A DNA stretch of 64,000 bases from Pseudoalteromonas sp. SMS1 (lineage in GTDB: Bacteria > Pseudomonadota > Gammaproteobacteria > Enterobacterales > Alteromonadaceae), in the NCBI RefSeq assembly GCF_021530565.1, contig NZ_JAKGBI010000015.1:98984-162983 (forward strand). The letters run 5' to 3'. Below are positions 53,450 to 63,368 of the stretch, in pieces (positions within the stretch are counted from its first letter, which is position 1; each line of letters starts with the position of its first letter). The notes below the pieces were generated by a model. That model searched no databases, was not told where the DNA came from, and worked only from the letters and a program-made list of their open reading frames with translations. A program made the translations under genes and the position numbers.

Positions 53450-54682
53450 TTATTTTTTCTTTTTAGACTTCGCTTTTGCCGCTTTCTTTTTCGCTTTAAT
53501 TTTGGCTGTGTCTTTTTTCTTTTTCGGTGGTTTTGCTTCTTTGTGTTTCGGTGCAAGGCCTTCGAGTGTTCTTCGTTTTAGCTTCTGATCTGTATAGCGC
53601 TCAACTTTACCCAATATTTCAGCATCGTGGGCTTCAACCAATGAAATGGCTGTGCCTTTTTTACCTGCACGGCCAGTACGACCAATACGGTGAACATAAA
53701 TGTCCGCGGTGCGGGGCATGTCGAAATTAATAACATGGGTGATATCGGCAACATCGATTCCGCGCGCTGCAACATCGGTTGCAACCAGAATATTTGTGCG
53801 GCCACTATGGAAGCTTGCCATTGCAGCCATACGCTTGTCTTGTGGCATTTCGCCACGTAGCCATGTGGTTTTGATTTCATTGGCATACAGCTCGCCAATG
53901 AGTTGCTCCAAACGTTCACGTGTTTTAACGAACACGATGGCTTTTTCGACTTCTTCACTTTGTAATAGGTGTGTTAGCAGCGCAAGTTTATGCTTGTAAT
54001 CATCAGCTAGGTGAACCCATTGATGAATTTTACCTTTCTCTTTACGAGAAGGCTCCGCTTCTAACAAGGCAGGGTCGTTTAATATGCGCTCTGCAAATAG
54101 TTCGACGCTGTCACCCTCAAGTGTTGCAGAAAATAAGAACCCTTGACGTCTGTTTTTAGCTTCATCACAAATGCGCAGCATTTCTTTTTTGAAACCCATA
54201 TCGAGCATACGGTCTGCTTCGTCAAGTACGAGCAATTCGACATTGTCGGCATGGAAATTTTCGGTTTCTAGGTATTCCATCAAACGCCCTGGTGTGGCGA
54301 TTAGAATGTCATTGTTCTTTTCAAATATTTCTTTGTGGCTACCGTAATTGATCCCCCCCGTTACCACACCAATGCGCAAGTGTGTGTTTTCGGCCAGTGC
54401 CTGACATTGCTCATGGACTTGGTAAGCGAGTTCACGGGTTGGTGTCATTATCAATACACGTGCAAAGCCCGGATCCTTTCTTGGGAAATCAAGTAGGTAC
54501 TGAATTGCGGGGATCAAAAAAGCGGCTGTTTTTCCCGTGCCAGTAGGTGCCGAGGCGAGAATGTCTCTGCCCAATAGCGCTTCTGGGATAGAGAGTTGTT
54601 GAATGCTGGTAGCGGTTGTATAACCAATTTTTTTTATGGCAGAAAGTAACTTACCATCAAGATCGAATTCAGAAAATTGCAT
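53450..54682 (-). CDS. srmB: DEAD-box RNA helicase SrmB
   Basis: A 410-residue ATP-dependent RNA helicase for early 50S ribosome assembly. Motifs in order: Q motif, APTGTGKT (45-52), PTRELA, TPGRL, DEAD, SAT, and HRIGRTGR in the second RecA domain. The Lys-rich C-terminal tail (PPKKKKDTAKIKAKKK...) would bind RNA. The divergent neighbour trmN6 is the E. coli arrangement of srmB and yfiC, which favours SrmB over RhlE. Confidence 0.92.
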   Translation of the reverse strand: MQFSEFDLDGKLLSAIKKIGYTTATSIQQLSIPEALLGRDILASAPTGTGKTAAFLIPAIQYLLDFPRKDPGFARVLIMTPTRELAYQVHEQCQALAENTHLRIGVVTGGINYGSHKEIFEKNNDILIATPGRLMEYLETENFHADNVELLVLDEADRMLDMGFKKEMLRICDEAKNRRQGFLFSATLEGDSVELFAERILNDPALLEAEPSRKEKGKIHQWVHLADDYKHKLALLTHLLQSEEVEKAIVFVKTRERLEQLIGELYANEIKTTWLRGEMPQDKRMAAMASFHSGRTNILVATDVAARGIDVADITHVINFDMPRTADIYVHRIGRTGRAGKKGTAISLVEAHDAEILGKVERYTDQKLKRRTLEGLAPKHKEAKPPKKKKDTAKIKAKKKAAKAKSKKKK

Positions 54683-54749
54683 AATGCATCACAAATAAAG
54701 GACAATAGCGGAATTATACGTGTGCTTGACGTTTTCTAAAAGGTACAAT

Positions 54750-55448
54750 ATGACAAGCTTTGCATTTAAACAGTTTAAAATTGATCAAAAGCGCGCTGCA
54801 ATGAAGGTTTCAACTGATGGAATAATGTTTGGCGCATGGGTCTCATTGGAGAATGCACGAAGTTTATTGGATATTGGTACAGGCACTGGGATACTCAGCC
54901 TGATGGCTAAGCAGCGGATGCCGGAACTAAATGTTGTTGCAATCGAAATTGACGATCACGCCGTACTCGATGCAAAAGACAATATTACTGCCTCGCCATG
55001 GCCTGAAATTGAATTGGTACAACAGGCTGTACAACAATTTGACACAACGCAGCAATTTGACTTGGTGATCAGCAACCCGCCCTATTTTCAAGCAAGCCTC
55101 AAAGGGGGCAATGTGCGTCGCAATGTGGCACGCCATACCGATAGTTTAAGTTTTGAAGAATTAATAGATGCATTTTTACGGGTCGCTCACTCCAGTGCTC
55201 GTTTAGCAATTATTTTACCCACTGAAGCAGGAAACACATTTATATCACTCGCGAAGCAAAAAAAGCTCTATTTAGCGAGACTATGTGAAGTCAAAACAAC
55301 GCCGACCAAAGGTGTTTCTCGAGTGATGTTTGAAATGTCCACGGGAGCGTGTAACACCCTCAAAGAAACTTTGTGCATCTATGACGAACAGGGCAAGTAT
55401 TCACAAGCGTATACGTCGTTATGCAAAGCATTTTACCTGAAAATGTAA
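54750..55448 (+). CDS. trmN6: tRNA1(Val) (adenine-37-N6)-methyltransferase
   Basis: A 232-residue methyltransferase (YfiC/TrmN6). FAFKQFKIDQKRAAMKVSTDG matches the family start, LDIGTGTGILSL is the SAM site and SNPPYF the N6-adenine motif. The ATG at 54750 has AAAAGG upstream; the frame opens at 54720. Divergent from srmB. Confidence 0.93.
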   Translation: MTSFAFKQFKIDQKRAAMKVSTDGIMFGAWVSLENARSLLDIGTGTGILSLMAKQRMPELNVVAIEIDDHAVLDAKDNITASPWPEIELVQQAVQQFDTTQQFDLVISNPPYFQASLKGGNVRRNVARHTDSLSFEELIDAFLRVAHSSARLAIILPTEAGNTFISLAKQKKLYLARLCEVKTTPTKGVSRVMFEMSTGACNTLKETLCIYDEQGKYSQAYTSLCKAFYLKM

Positions 55449-55500
55449 TATTCAAACGTGTTAGTCTAGGGTAATTAAGTTGGTGGCAAAGGAGTCCCAT

Positions 55501-56010
55501 ATGGCCAATTTAGACCAAATAAAACAAATACTGCGGTTTTTGAGTGAGATCGAACTGCCTTATCAGATGACGGAACTTAGGAGCCCCACTTTTTTACCTG
55601 GGCTAAGGCATAATCAAGGCATGTTGGAAATAGATGTCGGAAAAGTCCAGTATCCTGGTGACATACTACACGAAGCTGGGCACTACGCAGTCTGTGACCC
55701 CGCAGAGCGTCAGTTTTTGGACGGCAACATATATAAAACGGGCTTACAGCACCAGCGTGCGAAACAACAAATGATGGGAGAAGAGATGGCGGCGACAGCG
55801 TGGTCTGTTGCAGCCGCAATTCACCTTGGGTTTCCGCTTACGGTCGTATTTCACGAAGCGGGCTTTAGAGGCGCGAGTGACAGTTTAATAAAGGCGTTTG
55901 AAAGTGGTGGAGGGATAGGTCACCCACTCTTAGGGGCGTATCAAATGACATGTCCAAAAAACGGGTTTCCTTCGATGTCTGTTTGGGTAAGAACTCAGAC
56001 TTGGCGGTGA
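55501..56010 (+). CDS. HEAGH-motif protein, putative metal-dependent hydrolase
   Basis: A 169-residue soluble protein I cannot name. ILHEAGHYAV at 55-64 is an HExxH zinc-protease motif (His57, Glu58, His61). Thirty-odd residues on, GEEMAATAWSVAAA (93-106) offers Glu94/95 as a gluzincin-type third ligand on a helix. A second HEAGF sits at 118-122. No signal peptide. AAAGGAG precedes the ATG at 55501. It lies between trmN6 and convergent fldB. Protease activity is an inference from the motif only. Confidence 0.75.
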   Translation: MANLDQIKQILRFLSEIELPYQMTELRSPTFLPGLRHNQGMLEIDVGKVQYPGDILHEAGHYAVCDPAERQFLDGNIYKTGLQHQRAKQQMMGEEMAATAWSVAAAIHLGFPLTVVFHEAGFRGASDSLIKAFESGGGIGHPLLGAYQMTCPKNGFPSMSVWVRTQTWR

Positions 56011-56045
56011 AGGCGTCAGATGCTTTTAATCAATAGAGGGGGAGT

Positions 56046-56063
56046 GCGGGCGACAGTACCCGC
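56046..56063. terminator. weak hairpin between convergent genes
   Basis: GCGGG-N8-CCCGC lies between the HEAGH gene and fldB. No T-run is present, so termination is doubtful. Confidence 0.3.
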
Positions 56064-56075
56064 TGGTGCCGCAAT

Positions 56076-56597
56076 TTAGAGCGTGTTGGCATATTCTGTC
56101 ATCACTTGTTCAATCCAAGTTGCGATGCGTTCGTCGCTTTTGTCATATTGGCTGTCTTCATCGAGCGCTAGACCAACAAACTGGCTGCCATCTTCGGTGA
56201 GCGCTTTCGATGCTTCAAATTCATACTCGTCTGAGTTTGGCCAAAATCCAATAAAACTGACCCCTTGCGGCGCAATTTTGTCATGTAGCATACCAAGTGC
56301 ATCTTGAAACCATTGTCCGTAGCCTTGCTGGTCTCCCATACCAAATAGCGCGATGGTTTTCCCTTTTAAGTCGACATTATCGATGTCATCCCAATGTGAC
56401 TCCCAATCTTCTTGAAGTTCACCAAAGTCCCAAGTAGAAATGCCGAAAATTACAAAATCGAATTGCTCTGCGTTTTTGAGCGGTTCGTCCTTTATATTGT
56501 GTAGTGAGAGGGTGTCCTTGCCAACAATTTCTTGAATCTTTTCAGCGGCCATTTCTGTATAACAGGTTGTAGAACCATAAAATAACCCGATTTGCAT
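56076..56597 (-). CDS. fldB: Flavodoxin FldB
   Basis: A 173-residue FMN electron carrier. The phosphate loop is GSTTCYTEMAA at the N-terminus, and STWDFGELQEDW and LFGMGDQQGYG frame the FMN ring. It resembles E. coli FldB closely. The ATG at 56597 (MQIGLFYG) is the family start; a GTG four codons earlier is possible. Divergent from xerD as in E. coli. Confidence 0.92.
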   Translation of the reverse strand: MQIGLFYGSTTCYTEMAAEKIQEIVGKDTLSLHNIKDEPLKNAEQFDFVIFGISTWDFGELQEDWESHWDDIDNVDLKGKTIALFGMGDQQGYGQWFQDALGMLHDKIAPQGVSFIGFWPNSDEYEFEASKALTEDGSQFVGLALDEDSQYDKSDERIATWIEQVMTEYANTL

Positions 56598-56674
56598 TGT
56601 ATTCTTCACTTAAATGGCTGTTATTATATGGGGGCAGTCTACCTTAAGGTTTAATTAATTGATACAGGCAGCCC

Positions 56675-57592
56675 GTGAACGAACAAGAAACATTATCAAA
56701 TACAGAAGATGATCCAATAGAAGCATTTTTAGATATGCTTTTCCTTGAACAAGGCCTTAGCGACAATACCATTTCGGCATATCGAAATGATTTAGAAAAA
56801 TTTTCACATTTCGTCGCCAGTCATGTAGGTGATAAGCATTTATTTGAGGTTGTAGCTGCTGATATTGAAGCGTATTTAGCATATCGTGTTGATCAGGGAT
56901 TAAAATCTCGCAGTACTGCTCGTTCGGTGAGCGCACTAAAAAGATTTTATTTGTATTGGGTTAACCACAAAAAATTGGCTGAAAGCCCAATGACGAATAT
57001 TGCACAGCCGAAAACAATTCAGTCTTTGCCCAAAACATTAACTGAACAAGAAGTAGAAGCGTTACTCGGTGCGCCCGATGTTGAAGATGCAATGGGCCTG
57101 CGAGATAAAGCCATGCTTGAACTTCTTTATGCAACAGGCCTGCGCGTAACTGAGTTGGTAGGGTTACGCATGGAGCAAATTAATTTGCGTCAAGCTGTGG
57201 TCCTAGTGCGTGGTAAAGGGGGTAAAGAAAGGTTGGTCCCTATGGGGGAAGAGTCATTGCGCTGGGTTGAACAATTTCTCAAAATTGGTCGGCCACAAAT
57301 GGTCAAACATGCCAATGATTTTGTCTTTGTTTCAAAGCGTGGCATTGGTATGACTCGGCAAACTTTTTGGCATAGAATCAAACTCTATGCTATGTTGGCT
57401 GACGTTAAGTCACCGTTATCGCCACATACACTTCGTCATGCATTTGCAACACACTTGCTGAATCATGGAGCGGACCTAAGAGTTGTACAAATGATGTTGG
57501 GTCATAGTGACTTGTCAACGACACAAATTTATACACATGTTGCGAGTGAGCGATTAAAATCGCTGCATCAACAACATCACCCAAGGGCCTAA
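56675..57592 (+). CDS. xerD: Tyrosine recombinase XerD
   Basis: A 305-residue recombinase that, with XerC, resolves chromosome dimers at dif near the septum under FtsK. The catalytic set is complete: Arg157, Lys181, His251, Arg254, His277 and nucleophile Tyr286 (TQIYTHV). Start is GTG at 56675. Neighbours dsbC and recJ follow in the E. coli order. It is core chromosomal, not a mobile-element integrase. Confidence 0.95.
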   Translation: MNEQETLSNTEDDPIEAFLDMLFLEQGLSDNTISAYRNDLEKFSHFVASHVGDKHLFEVVAADIEAYLAYRVDQGLKSRSTARSVSALKRFYLYWVNHKKLAESPMTNIAQPKTIQSLPKTLTEQEVEALLGAPDVEDAMGLRDKAMLELLYATGLRVTELVGLRMEQINLRQAVVLVRGKGGKERLVPMGEESLRWVEQFLKIGRPQMVKHANDFVFVSKRGIGMTRQTFWHRIKLYAMLADVKSPLSPHTLRHAFATHLLNHGADLRVVQMMLGHSDLSTTQIYTHVASERLKSLHQQHHPRA

Positions 57593-57652
57593 CGGAATTT
57601 ATTTGAAGTTTTCCGGTCTTATTGGTTAGTTAAGAACGAATTTACGAGAACA

Positions 57653-58387
57653 ATGATGAAAAAGTTATTTTTAGCAGCCGCATTGGCGGTAGGCGCTTCG
57701 GCTTATGCAACGGAAGCGACAACACCTGAAAGCACACTTGCTATCAACCCAATTCAACAGTCGTTGGCAAACTTAGGCCTGTCTGTGAATGATATTACAG
57801 ATAGTCCAATCCCCGGGTTGAAGACGGTGATCACAGATCGCGGCGTTTTCTACTCTAGCCCTGATGGTCGTTATTTAATGCAAGGTGCGCTTATCGATGT
57901 ACCGAATAGAAAAAATCTGACTGAAGATGCACTGAGCGGTGTACGTAAAGAAGGATTAAAAGATTATCAAGACTCAATGATTGTCTATAAAGCAGAAAAC
58001 GAAAAGCACCAGGTAACGATTTTCACAGATATCACATGTGGTTATTGCCGCAAGCTTCACCGAGAGCTAGATGAGTATCTACAAGCCGGCATTACGGTGA
58101 AATATTTGGCGTTCCCACGCGGTGGAATACAAAGCCAAGGTTATGAAGACCTGATGAATGTTTGGTGTGCGAAAGATTCAGCGACGGCTTTGACTGAAGC
58201 TAAAGCGGGTAACCCTGTTGCGGATGTAAAAGGGTGTAGCGCGCCAGTTGCTGAGCATTATCAGCTAGGCCAAAAATTTGGTATCTCAGGCACACCTGCG
58301 ATCATCTTAGATGATGGCAGCATTATTCCAGGCTATCAGCCAGCAGCAGAGCTTGCTGGCGTATTAGAAAGAAATGCAAAGTCTTAA
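57653..58387 (+). CDS. dsbC: Thiol:disulfide isomerase DsbC
   Basis: A 244-residue periplasmic isomerase that rearranges wrong disulfides. The signal peptide ends about residue 20. A dimerization domain is followed by a thioredoxin domain with CGYC at 129-132 and cis-Pro in SGTPAI. A second start (57656) is one codon downstream. Lies between xerD and recJ; terminator at 58414. Confidence 0.95.
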   Translation: MMKKLFLAAALAVGASAYATEATTPESTLAINPIQQSLANLGLSVNDITDSPIPGLKTVITDRGVFYSSPDGRYLMQGALIDVPNRKNLTEDALSGVRKEGLKDYQDSMIVYKAENEKHQVTIFTDITCGYCRKLHRELDEYLQAGITVKYLAFPRGGIQSQGYEDLMNVWCAKDSATALTEAKAGNPVADVKGCSAPVAEHYQLGQKFGISGTPAIILDDGSIIPGYQPAAELAGVLERNAKS

Positions 58388-58413
58388 GCATTGGGTATAA
58401 TAGTGCCATCGCG

Positions 58414-58437
58414 AAAAAGGCCGTAAGGCCTTTTTTT
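58414..58437 (+). terminator. terminator of dsbC
   Basis: AAAAAGGCC-GTAA-GGCCTTTTT is followed by a T-run. Confidence 0.9.
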
Positions 58438-58518
58438 GTGCCTGTTAGGTTGCCTCATGGGCAGGGCACTTGCCAATGAGTAACTAGAACATCCACTTTC
58501 AATTATTTAGATAAACGT

Positions 58519-60252
58519 ATGCAAACAAAAATCCAACCAAGAGCGCGTATTGACGACAGTCACCTTCCTGACAACCTCCATCCTGTCATTAAACAACTCT
58601 ATGCGACTCGAGGTGTATTAAATGCAAAGGAATTAAACAACAGCGCTGCAACTTTATTGGATTTTAGGTTGTTCAAGGACATTGCAAAGGCATGCGATAT
58701 TTTACATACGGCACTGAATGCACAACAACGGATTTTGATTGTTGGTGACTTTGATGCTGATGGGGCAACGAGCACAGCCGTTTTGATGGAAGGTTTGCCA
58801 CAGTTTGGGTTTACTTCAGTAGATTACTTGGTACCCGATCGGTTTAGTTTAGGCTATGGGTTGAGCCCTGCATTAGCGGAGCAAATTGTACAATTGTCAC
58901 CTGATCTGGTTATTACTGTCGACAATGGTATTTCTTGTATCTCGGGCATTGATATTGTGAAGCAAGCGGGCATCAACGTGATTGTGACCGATCACCATTT
59001 GCAGGGCGAACAATTGCCCAATGCCGATGCCATTATTAACCCCAATCAGCATGATTGCCAATTTCCATCTAAATCGATTGCCGGTGTAGGGGTCGCCTTT
59101 TATTTACTTGTCGCTTTGCGTCACCACTTACGAGAGGCTACTTACTTTGAACAATCCGGGTGCCCAGAACCCAATTTGGCATCTTTATTAGACATTGTTG
59201 CATTAGGCACAGTTGCAGATGTGGTCGCGTTAGATGCAAATAATCGCACTTTGGTATTTCAAGGGTTAGCACGGATCAAAAGTGGCCGCACTCGCCCTGG
59301 CATACGTGCGTTAATTGAAGTTTCGAATCGCAATATTAATCGATTGACTGCCAGCGATTTCGGGTTTTCTCTCGCGCCGAGATTAAATGCAGCAGGGCGA
59401 CTTGATGATATGAGTCTAGGCATAGCCTGCTTGCTTGCAAACGATGAATACCAAGCCAAGCGAATTGCCAATGAATTGGATGCGTTAAATCATGAGCGTC
59501 GAGAAATAGAGCAGGGGATGCAACAGGAAGCACACGCAGTATTAGAGCGCTTGAATAATAAAACACAGGAAGTACCAGACGCGGTATGCTTGTATCAAGA
59601 TGACTGGCATCAAGGCGTAATTGGGATTTTAGCCGGTCGTTTGAAAGAGAAATATCACCGGCCTGCGGTTATTTTTGCTCAAGGGGAAGATGGCCAGCTA
59701 AAAGGCTCATGTCGCTCAATTGATGGGGTTCACATGCGTGACCTATTGGAGCACATTAATACAGAGAATCCAGGATTAATTCTTAAGTTTGGTGGCCACG
59801 CAATGGCTGCGGGTTTGAGCATTCTTGAAGCTGATTTTAGCCAATTTAAGCGAGCATTTGAGACAAAGGTGGCAGGTCTACTCAGTGAAGAGTTGAAGCA
59901 ATGTGTTTTGCTCACTGATGGGGCCTTACCACCAGAATGTTTTAATATGGAGTTTGCTAATTTGCTCCAAAGTGCAGGGCCGTGGGGGCAGCAGTTTCCC
60001 GAACCTGTTTTCAGTGAACGTTTTGAATTGGTGCAGCAGCGTTTAGTCGGAGAAAAGCACCTTAAATTGGTGCTTAAGCATATGACCGGCAAGTTAGTGG
60101 ATGCAATCGCATTCAATGTGGACTTACGGGTATGGCCAAACGCCAGCGCTCAATATGCCGAGGTTGTGTATCAACTAGATATTAATGAGTTTCGTGGTAA
60201 ATTTTCATTGCAGCTGATTGTTCGTGAAATTCAGGCGCTGACAGTTGGTTAG
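58519..60252 (+). CDS. recJ: Single-stranded-DNA exonuclease RecJ
   Basis: A 577-residue 5'-3' exonuclease for recombination and mismatch repair. The DHH-family metal motifs are LIVGDFDADGATST, VTVDNG-type ITVDNGIS, VTDHHL, and NPNQ; the DHHA1 domain has GGHAMAAG. Length equals E. coli RecJ (577). It starts 80 nt after the dsbC terminator and is followed by a weak hairpin at about 60314. Confidence 0.95.
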   Translation: MQTKIQPRARIDDSHLPDNLHPVIKQLYATRGVLNAKELNNSAATLLDFRLFKDIAKACDILHTALNAQQRILIVGDFDADGATSTAVLMEGLPQFGFTSVDYLVPDRFSLGYGLSPALAEQIVQLSPDLVITVDNGISCISGIDIVKQAGINVIVTDHHLQGEQLPNADAIINPNQHDCQFPSKSIAGVGVAFYLLVALRHHLREATYFEQSGCPEPNLASLLDIVALGTVADVVALDANNRTLVFQGLARIKSGRTRPGIRALIEVSNRNINRLTASDFGFSLAPRLNAAGRLDDMSLGIACLLANDEYQAKRIANELDALNHERREIEQGMQQEAHAVLERLNNKTQEVPDAVCLYQDDWHQGVIGILAGRLKEKYHRPAVIFAQGEDGQLKGSCRSIDGVHMRDLLEHINTENPGLILKFGGHAMAAGLSILEADFSQFKRAFETKVAGLLSEELKQCVLLTDGALPPECFNMEFANLLQSAGPWGQQFPEPVFSERFELVQQRLVGEKHLKLVLKHMTGKLVDAIAFNVDLRVWPNASAQYAEVVYQLDINEFRGKFSLQLIVREIQALTVG

Positions 60253-60313
60253 CGTAACCTACACGAAAAACAAAGCGAGTTTTTGTGAAGTTAGACATCG
60301 GATTGCTAAATAA

Positions 60314-60338
60314 ACCCCTAAATTTATCACTTTGGGGG
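60314..60338 (+). terminator. hairpin after recJ
   Basis: CCCCTAAA-N8-TTTGGGGG pairs with one T-G wobble. Only a short TA-rich tail follows, so termination is moderate at best. Confidence 0.5.
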
Positions 60339-60453
60339 CTAATATATGGTTGCAATTTTTGTTAGTATTAGCCGTTTAGACCGCCTGTATTACACACCGA
60401 CAGTGAGTAGCGAAGCAGGCGAACAGCCAAAGATGTAAATTGGAGTAATGCAG

Positions 60454-61552
60454 ATGTTTGAAGTGAATCCTGTGATTAATCAAATCAAGGAAATTCGCGA
60501 ACGTACTGAGCTTCTTAGGGGGTATCTTTGACTATGCTCTAAAACAAGAGCGTTTAGAGGAAGTCAATGCCGAACTTGAAGATCCAGCAGTATGGAATGA
60601 GCCAGAAAAAGCCCAAGCATTGGGCCGTGAAAAATCGAATCTAGAAGCGATTGTTGAAACCATTGATAATCTTGTTGGTGGTGCAGACGATGCCGAAGGC
60701 TTAGTAGAGCTAGCGGTGGAAGCGGAAGATGAAGATACTTTCGTAGAAGCACAACAAGAAGTCGAAGGCTTAGTTGGACAGCTGGAAAAGCTAGAGTTTC
60801 GCCGTATGTTCTCGGGTGAACAAGATGCGAACGATGCGTATATCGATTTACAATCTGGTTCTGGCGGAACAGAAGCGCAAGACTGGTGTAACATGCTATT
60901 GCGTATGTATCTGCGCTGGGCTGAAGCAAAAGGCTTCAAAGTTGAAATCGTTGAAGCGACAGACGGTGACGTTGCCGGCATTAAAGGCGCAACTGTCCGA
61001 GTTTCTGGGGAATACGCTTACGGTTGGTTACGCACAGAAACTGGCGTACACCGTTTAGTTCGTAAGAGTCCATTCGATTCAACAGGTCGCCGTCATACCT
61101 CATTTGCCTCTGCATTTATTTATCCTGAAATTGACGAGAATATTGAAATTGACATTAACCCAGCGGATTTACGCATTGACGTATATCGTGCATCGGGTGC
61201 GGGTGGTCAGCACGTAAACCGTACAGAATCTGCAGTACGTATCACCCACTTACCAACGAATACTGTAGTGCAGTGTCAGAATGACCGTTCACAGCACAAA
61301 AACAAAGCGCAAGCAATGAAGCAATTAAAAGCTAAGTTGTTTGAACTTGAAATGAAAAAACAAAACGCCGAGAAGCAGTCTCAAGAAGATGCGAAATCTG
61401 ATATCGGTTGGGGTAGTCAAATTCGTTCATACGTATTAGATGACTCACGTATCAAAGATTTAAGAACTGGCGTTGAAAACCGCAATACGCAAGCGGTACT
61501 TGACGGTGATTTAGATAAATTTATCGAAGCTAGCCTGAAATCAGGCCTTTAA
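60454..61552 (+). CDS. prfB: Peptide chain release factor 2 (programmed +1 frameshift)
   Basis: RF2 reads UGA and UAA stops. The first 25 codons run from ATG 60454 to an in-frame TGA at 60529-60531; a +1 shift at CTT-T then gives GAC and 340 more codons, total 365 residues as in E. coli. The shift signals are all there: AGGGGG (60517-60522) as internal Shine-Dalgarno, then TATCTTTGAC. It is autoregulation by RF2 level, not a broken gene. SPF anticodon-like tripeptide and GGQ (GAGGQHVN) are intact. lysS follows. Confidence 0.96.
60517..60532 (+). promoter_or_regulatory. prfB frameshift site
   Basis: AGGGGGTATCTTTGAC: a Shine-Dalgarno-like AGGGGG sits three bases before the slippery CTT followed by TGA and C. 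The layout is the same as in E. coli prfB. Confidence 0.96.
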
Positions 61553-61579
61553 TCAACAAGCTAAACTAAGAGCTAAAAA

Positions 61580-63121
61580 ATGACAGATCAAATCCAAGAC
61601 GAAAACAAACTCATTGCTGAGCGTCGCGCAAAATTGGACTCAATTCGTGAGAATTGTGATGCCAATGGCCATCCGAACACCTTCCGCCGTGAAGATTATA
61701 CGGCTGATCTACAGGCTAAGTTTGGTGATAAATCGAAAGAAGAGCTTGTTGAATTAGATCATCAGGTGTCTGTTGCCGGTCGTATTCTTGCGAAACGTGG
61801 TCCTTTCCTAGTACTTCAGGATATGAAAGGTCGTATTCAGGCATATGCTTCTAAAGATGTGCAAAAGGCACTGAAAGAAAAATATGGTCAGCTAGATATT
61901 GGTGACATTATTGGTGTATCTGGTCCACTTCATAAATCAGGTAAAGGTGATTTATATGTCGATATGGTTCAGTACGAGCTATTGACGAAATCTCTTCGTC
62001 CATTACCAGAAAAATTCCATGGTCTAACCGATCAAGAAGCGAAATACCGCCAGCGTTATGTTGATTTAATTACCAACATGGATACCCGAGAGACGTTCCG
62101 TATCCGTTCAAAGGTGATTGAGGGTATTCGTCGTTTCTTAGCTGAGCGTGACTTCATGGAAGTTGAAACGCCAATGCTTCAGGTTATCCCAGGTGGTGCA
62201 ACGGCGCGTCCATTTGTGACTCACCACAATGCACTAGACATCGACATGTACCTACGTATTGCACCAGAGCTTTATCTAAAGCGTCTCGTGGTAGGTGGTT
62301 TTGACCGCGTATTTGAGATCAATCGTAACTTCCGTAACGAAGGTCTTTCAACGCGTCATAACCCAGAATTCACGATGATCGAGTTCTACCAAGCATACGC
62401 TGATTACAAAGACTTAATGAACTTAACTGAAGATATGTTACGTACTGTCGCACAAGATGTACTTGGCACAACTACGGTGATTAATACAGTTAAAGACGCT
62501 GAAGGTGAAGTTGTTGAGACTATCGAGTATGACTTTGGTAAGCAGTTCGAGCGTCTATCAATGGCTGATGCGATCATCAAATATGGTCCTGACGCTGAAG
62601 AAATCGCGCACATCTTTAAAGATCCTGAAAACCACTTCGATGAGCTAGTGGCTTACGCGAAAAAAGTGCATGTTAAAATCCCTGAGAAGTGCGTATGGGG
62701 TGCGGGCAAGTTCTTGTGTGAAATTTTTGAAGAAACTGCTGAGCATAAACTAATTCAGCCCACTTTCATAACCGAGTACCCGTGGGAAGTGTCTCCACTT
62801 GCTCGTCGTAATGACGAAAACCCGTTCATCACAGACCGTTTCGAATTTTTCGTTGGTGGTCGTGAACTTGCGAATGGTTTCTCGGAGCTAAATGATGCAC
62901 AAGACCAAGCTGAGCGTTTTGCGCGTCAGGTTGAAGAAAAAGATGCCGGTGATGATGAAGCAATGCACTTTGATGCAGACTACATTCAAGCTCTTGAGTA
63001 TGGTTTGCCACCAACAGCTGGTGAAGGTATTGGTATCGATCGCCTTGTGATGTTATTCACAGATTCACCCACGATCAAAGATGTTATTTTATTCCCGCAC
63101 ATGCGCCCGCAAGCGGATTAA
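61580..63121 (+). CDS. lysS: Lysyl-tRNA synthetase (class II)
   Basis: A 513-residue aminoacyl-tRNA synthetase. An OB-fold anticodon domain (about 60-160; VAGRILAKRG) precedes the catalytic core with motif 1 (FLAERDFMEVETPML), motif 2 (FRNEGLSTRHNPEFTMIE) and motif 3 (GIGIDRLVMLF). It lies 27 nt after prfB, the E. coli order, and is probably co-transcribed. Confidence 0.97.
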   Translation: MTDQIQDENKLIAERRAKLDSIRENCDANGHPNTFRREDYTADLQAKFGDKSKEELVELDHQVSVAGRILAKRGPFLVLQDMKGRIQAYASKDVQKALKEKYGQLDIGDIIGVSGPLHKSGKGDLYVDMVQYELLTKSLRPLPEKFHGLTDQEAKYRQRYVDLITNMDTRETFRIRSKVIEGIRRFLAERDFMEVETPMLQVIPGGATARPFVTHHNALDIDMYLRIAPELYLKRLVVGGFDRVFEINRNFRNEGLSTRHNPEFTMIEFYQAYADYKDLMNLTEDMLRTVAQDVLGTTTVINTVKDAEGEVVETIEYDFGKQFERLSMADAIIKYGPDAEEIAHIFKDPENHFDELVAYAKKVHVKIPEKCVWGAGKFLCEIFEETAEHKLIQPTFITEYPWEVSPLARRNDENPFITDRFEFFVGGRELANGFSELNDAQDQAERFARQVEEKDAGDDEAMHFDADYIQALEYGLPPTAGEGIGIDRLVMLFTDSPTIKDVILFPHMRPQAD

Positions 63122-63134
63122 ATAATGATTGAAG

Positions 63135-63162
63135 AGAAAAGCGCCTTTGGCGCTTTTCTTTT
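63135..63162 (+). terminator. terminator of prfB-lysS
   Basis: AGAAAAGCGCC-TTT-GGCGCTTTTCT is followed by TTTAT. Confidence 0.9.
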
Positions 63163-63368
63163 ATCTATGTGAGAGATCTCTCAAAAATAATTTTAATTTT
63201 CTCAATAAACTCTGCGTTTTTATTCTAAAACAGCGTGTTATCATTTCTGTTTCCGTAATAAATACTAAAATCTTCTAACGGCATGGTTTGCAATATCATC
63301 TCTCGTTTCTATACTGACGGGGCATTTAGGATGAATCATTACAATAAAACATCAGAAAACATATAATT

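Noticed and set aside
56675..57592. Tyrosine recombinase as a sign of a mobile element
   Set aside because: Sequence and neighbours (fldB, dsbC, recJ) identify chromosomal XerD.
60529..60531. In-frame TGA in prfB that could mean a pseudogene
   Set aside because: It is the known programmed +1 frameshift with all its signals, and the rest of the frame is intact.
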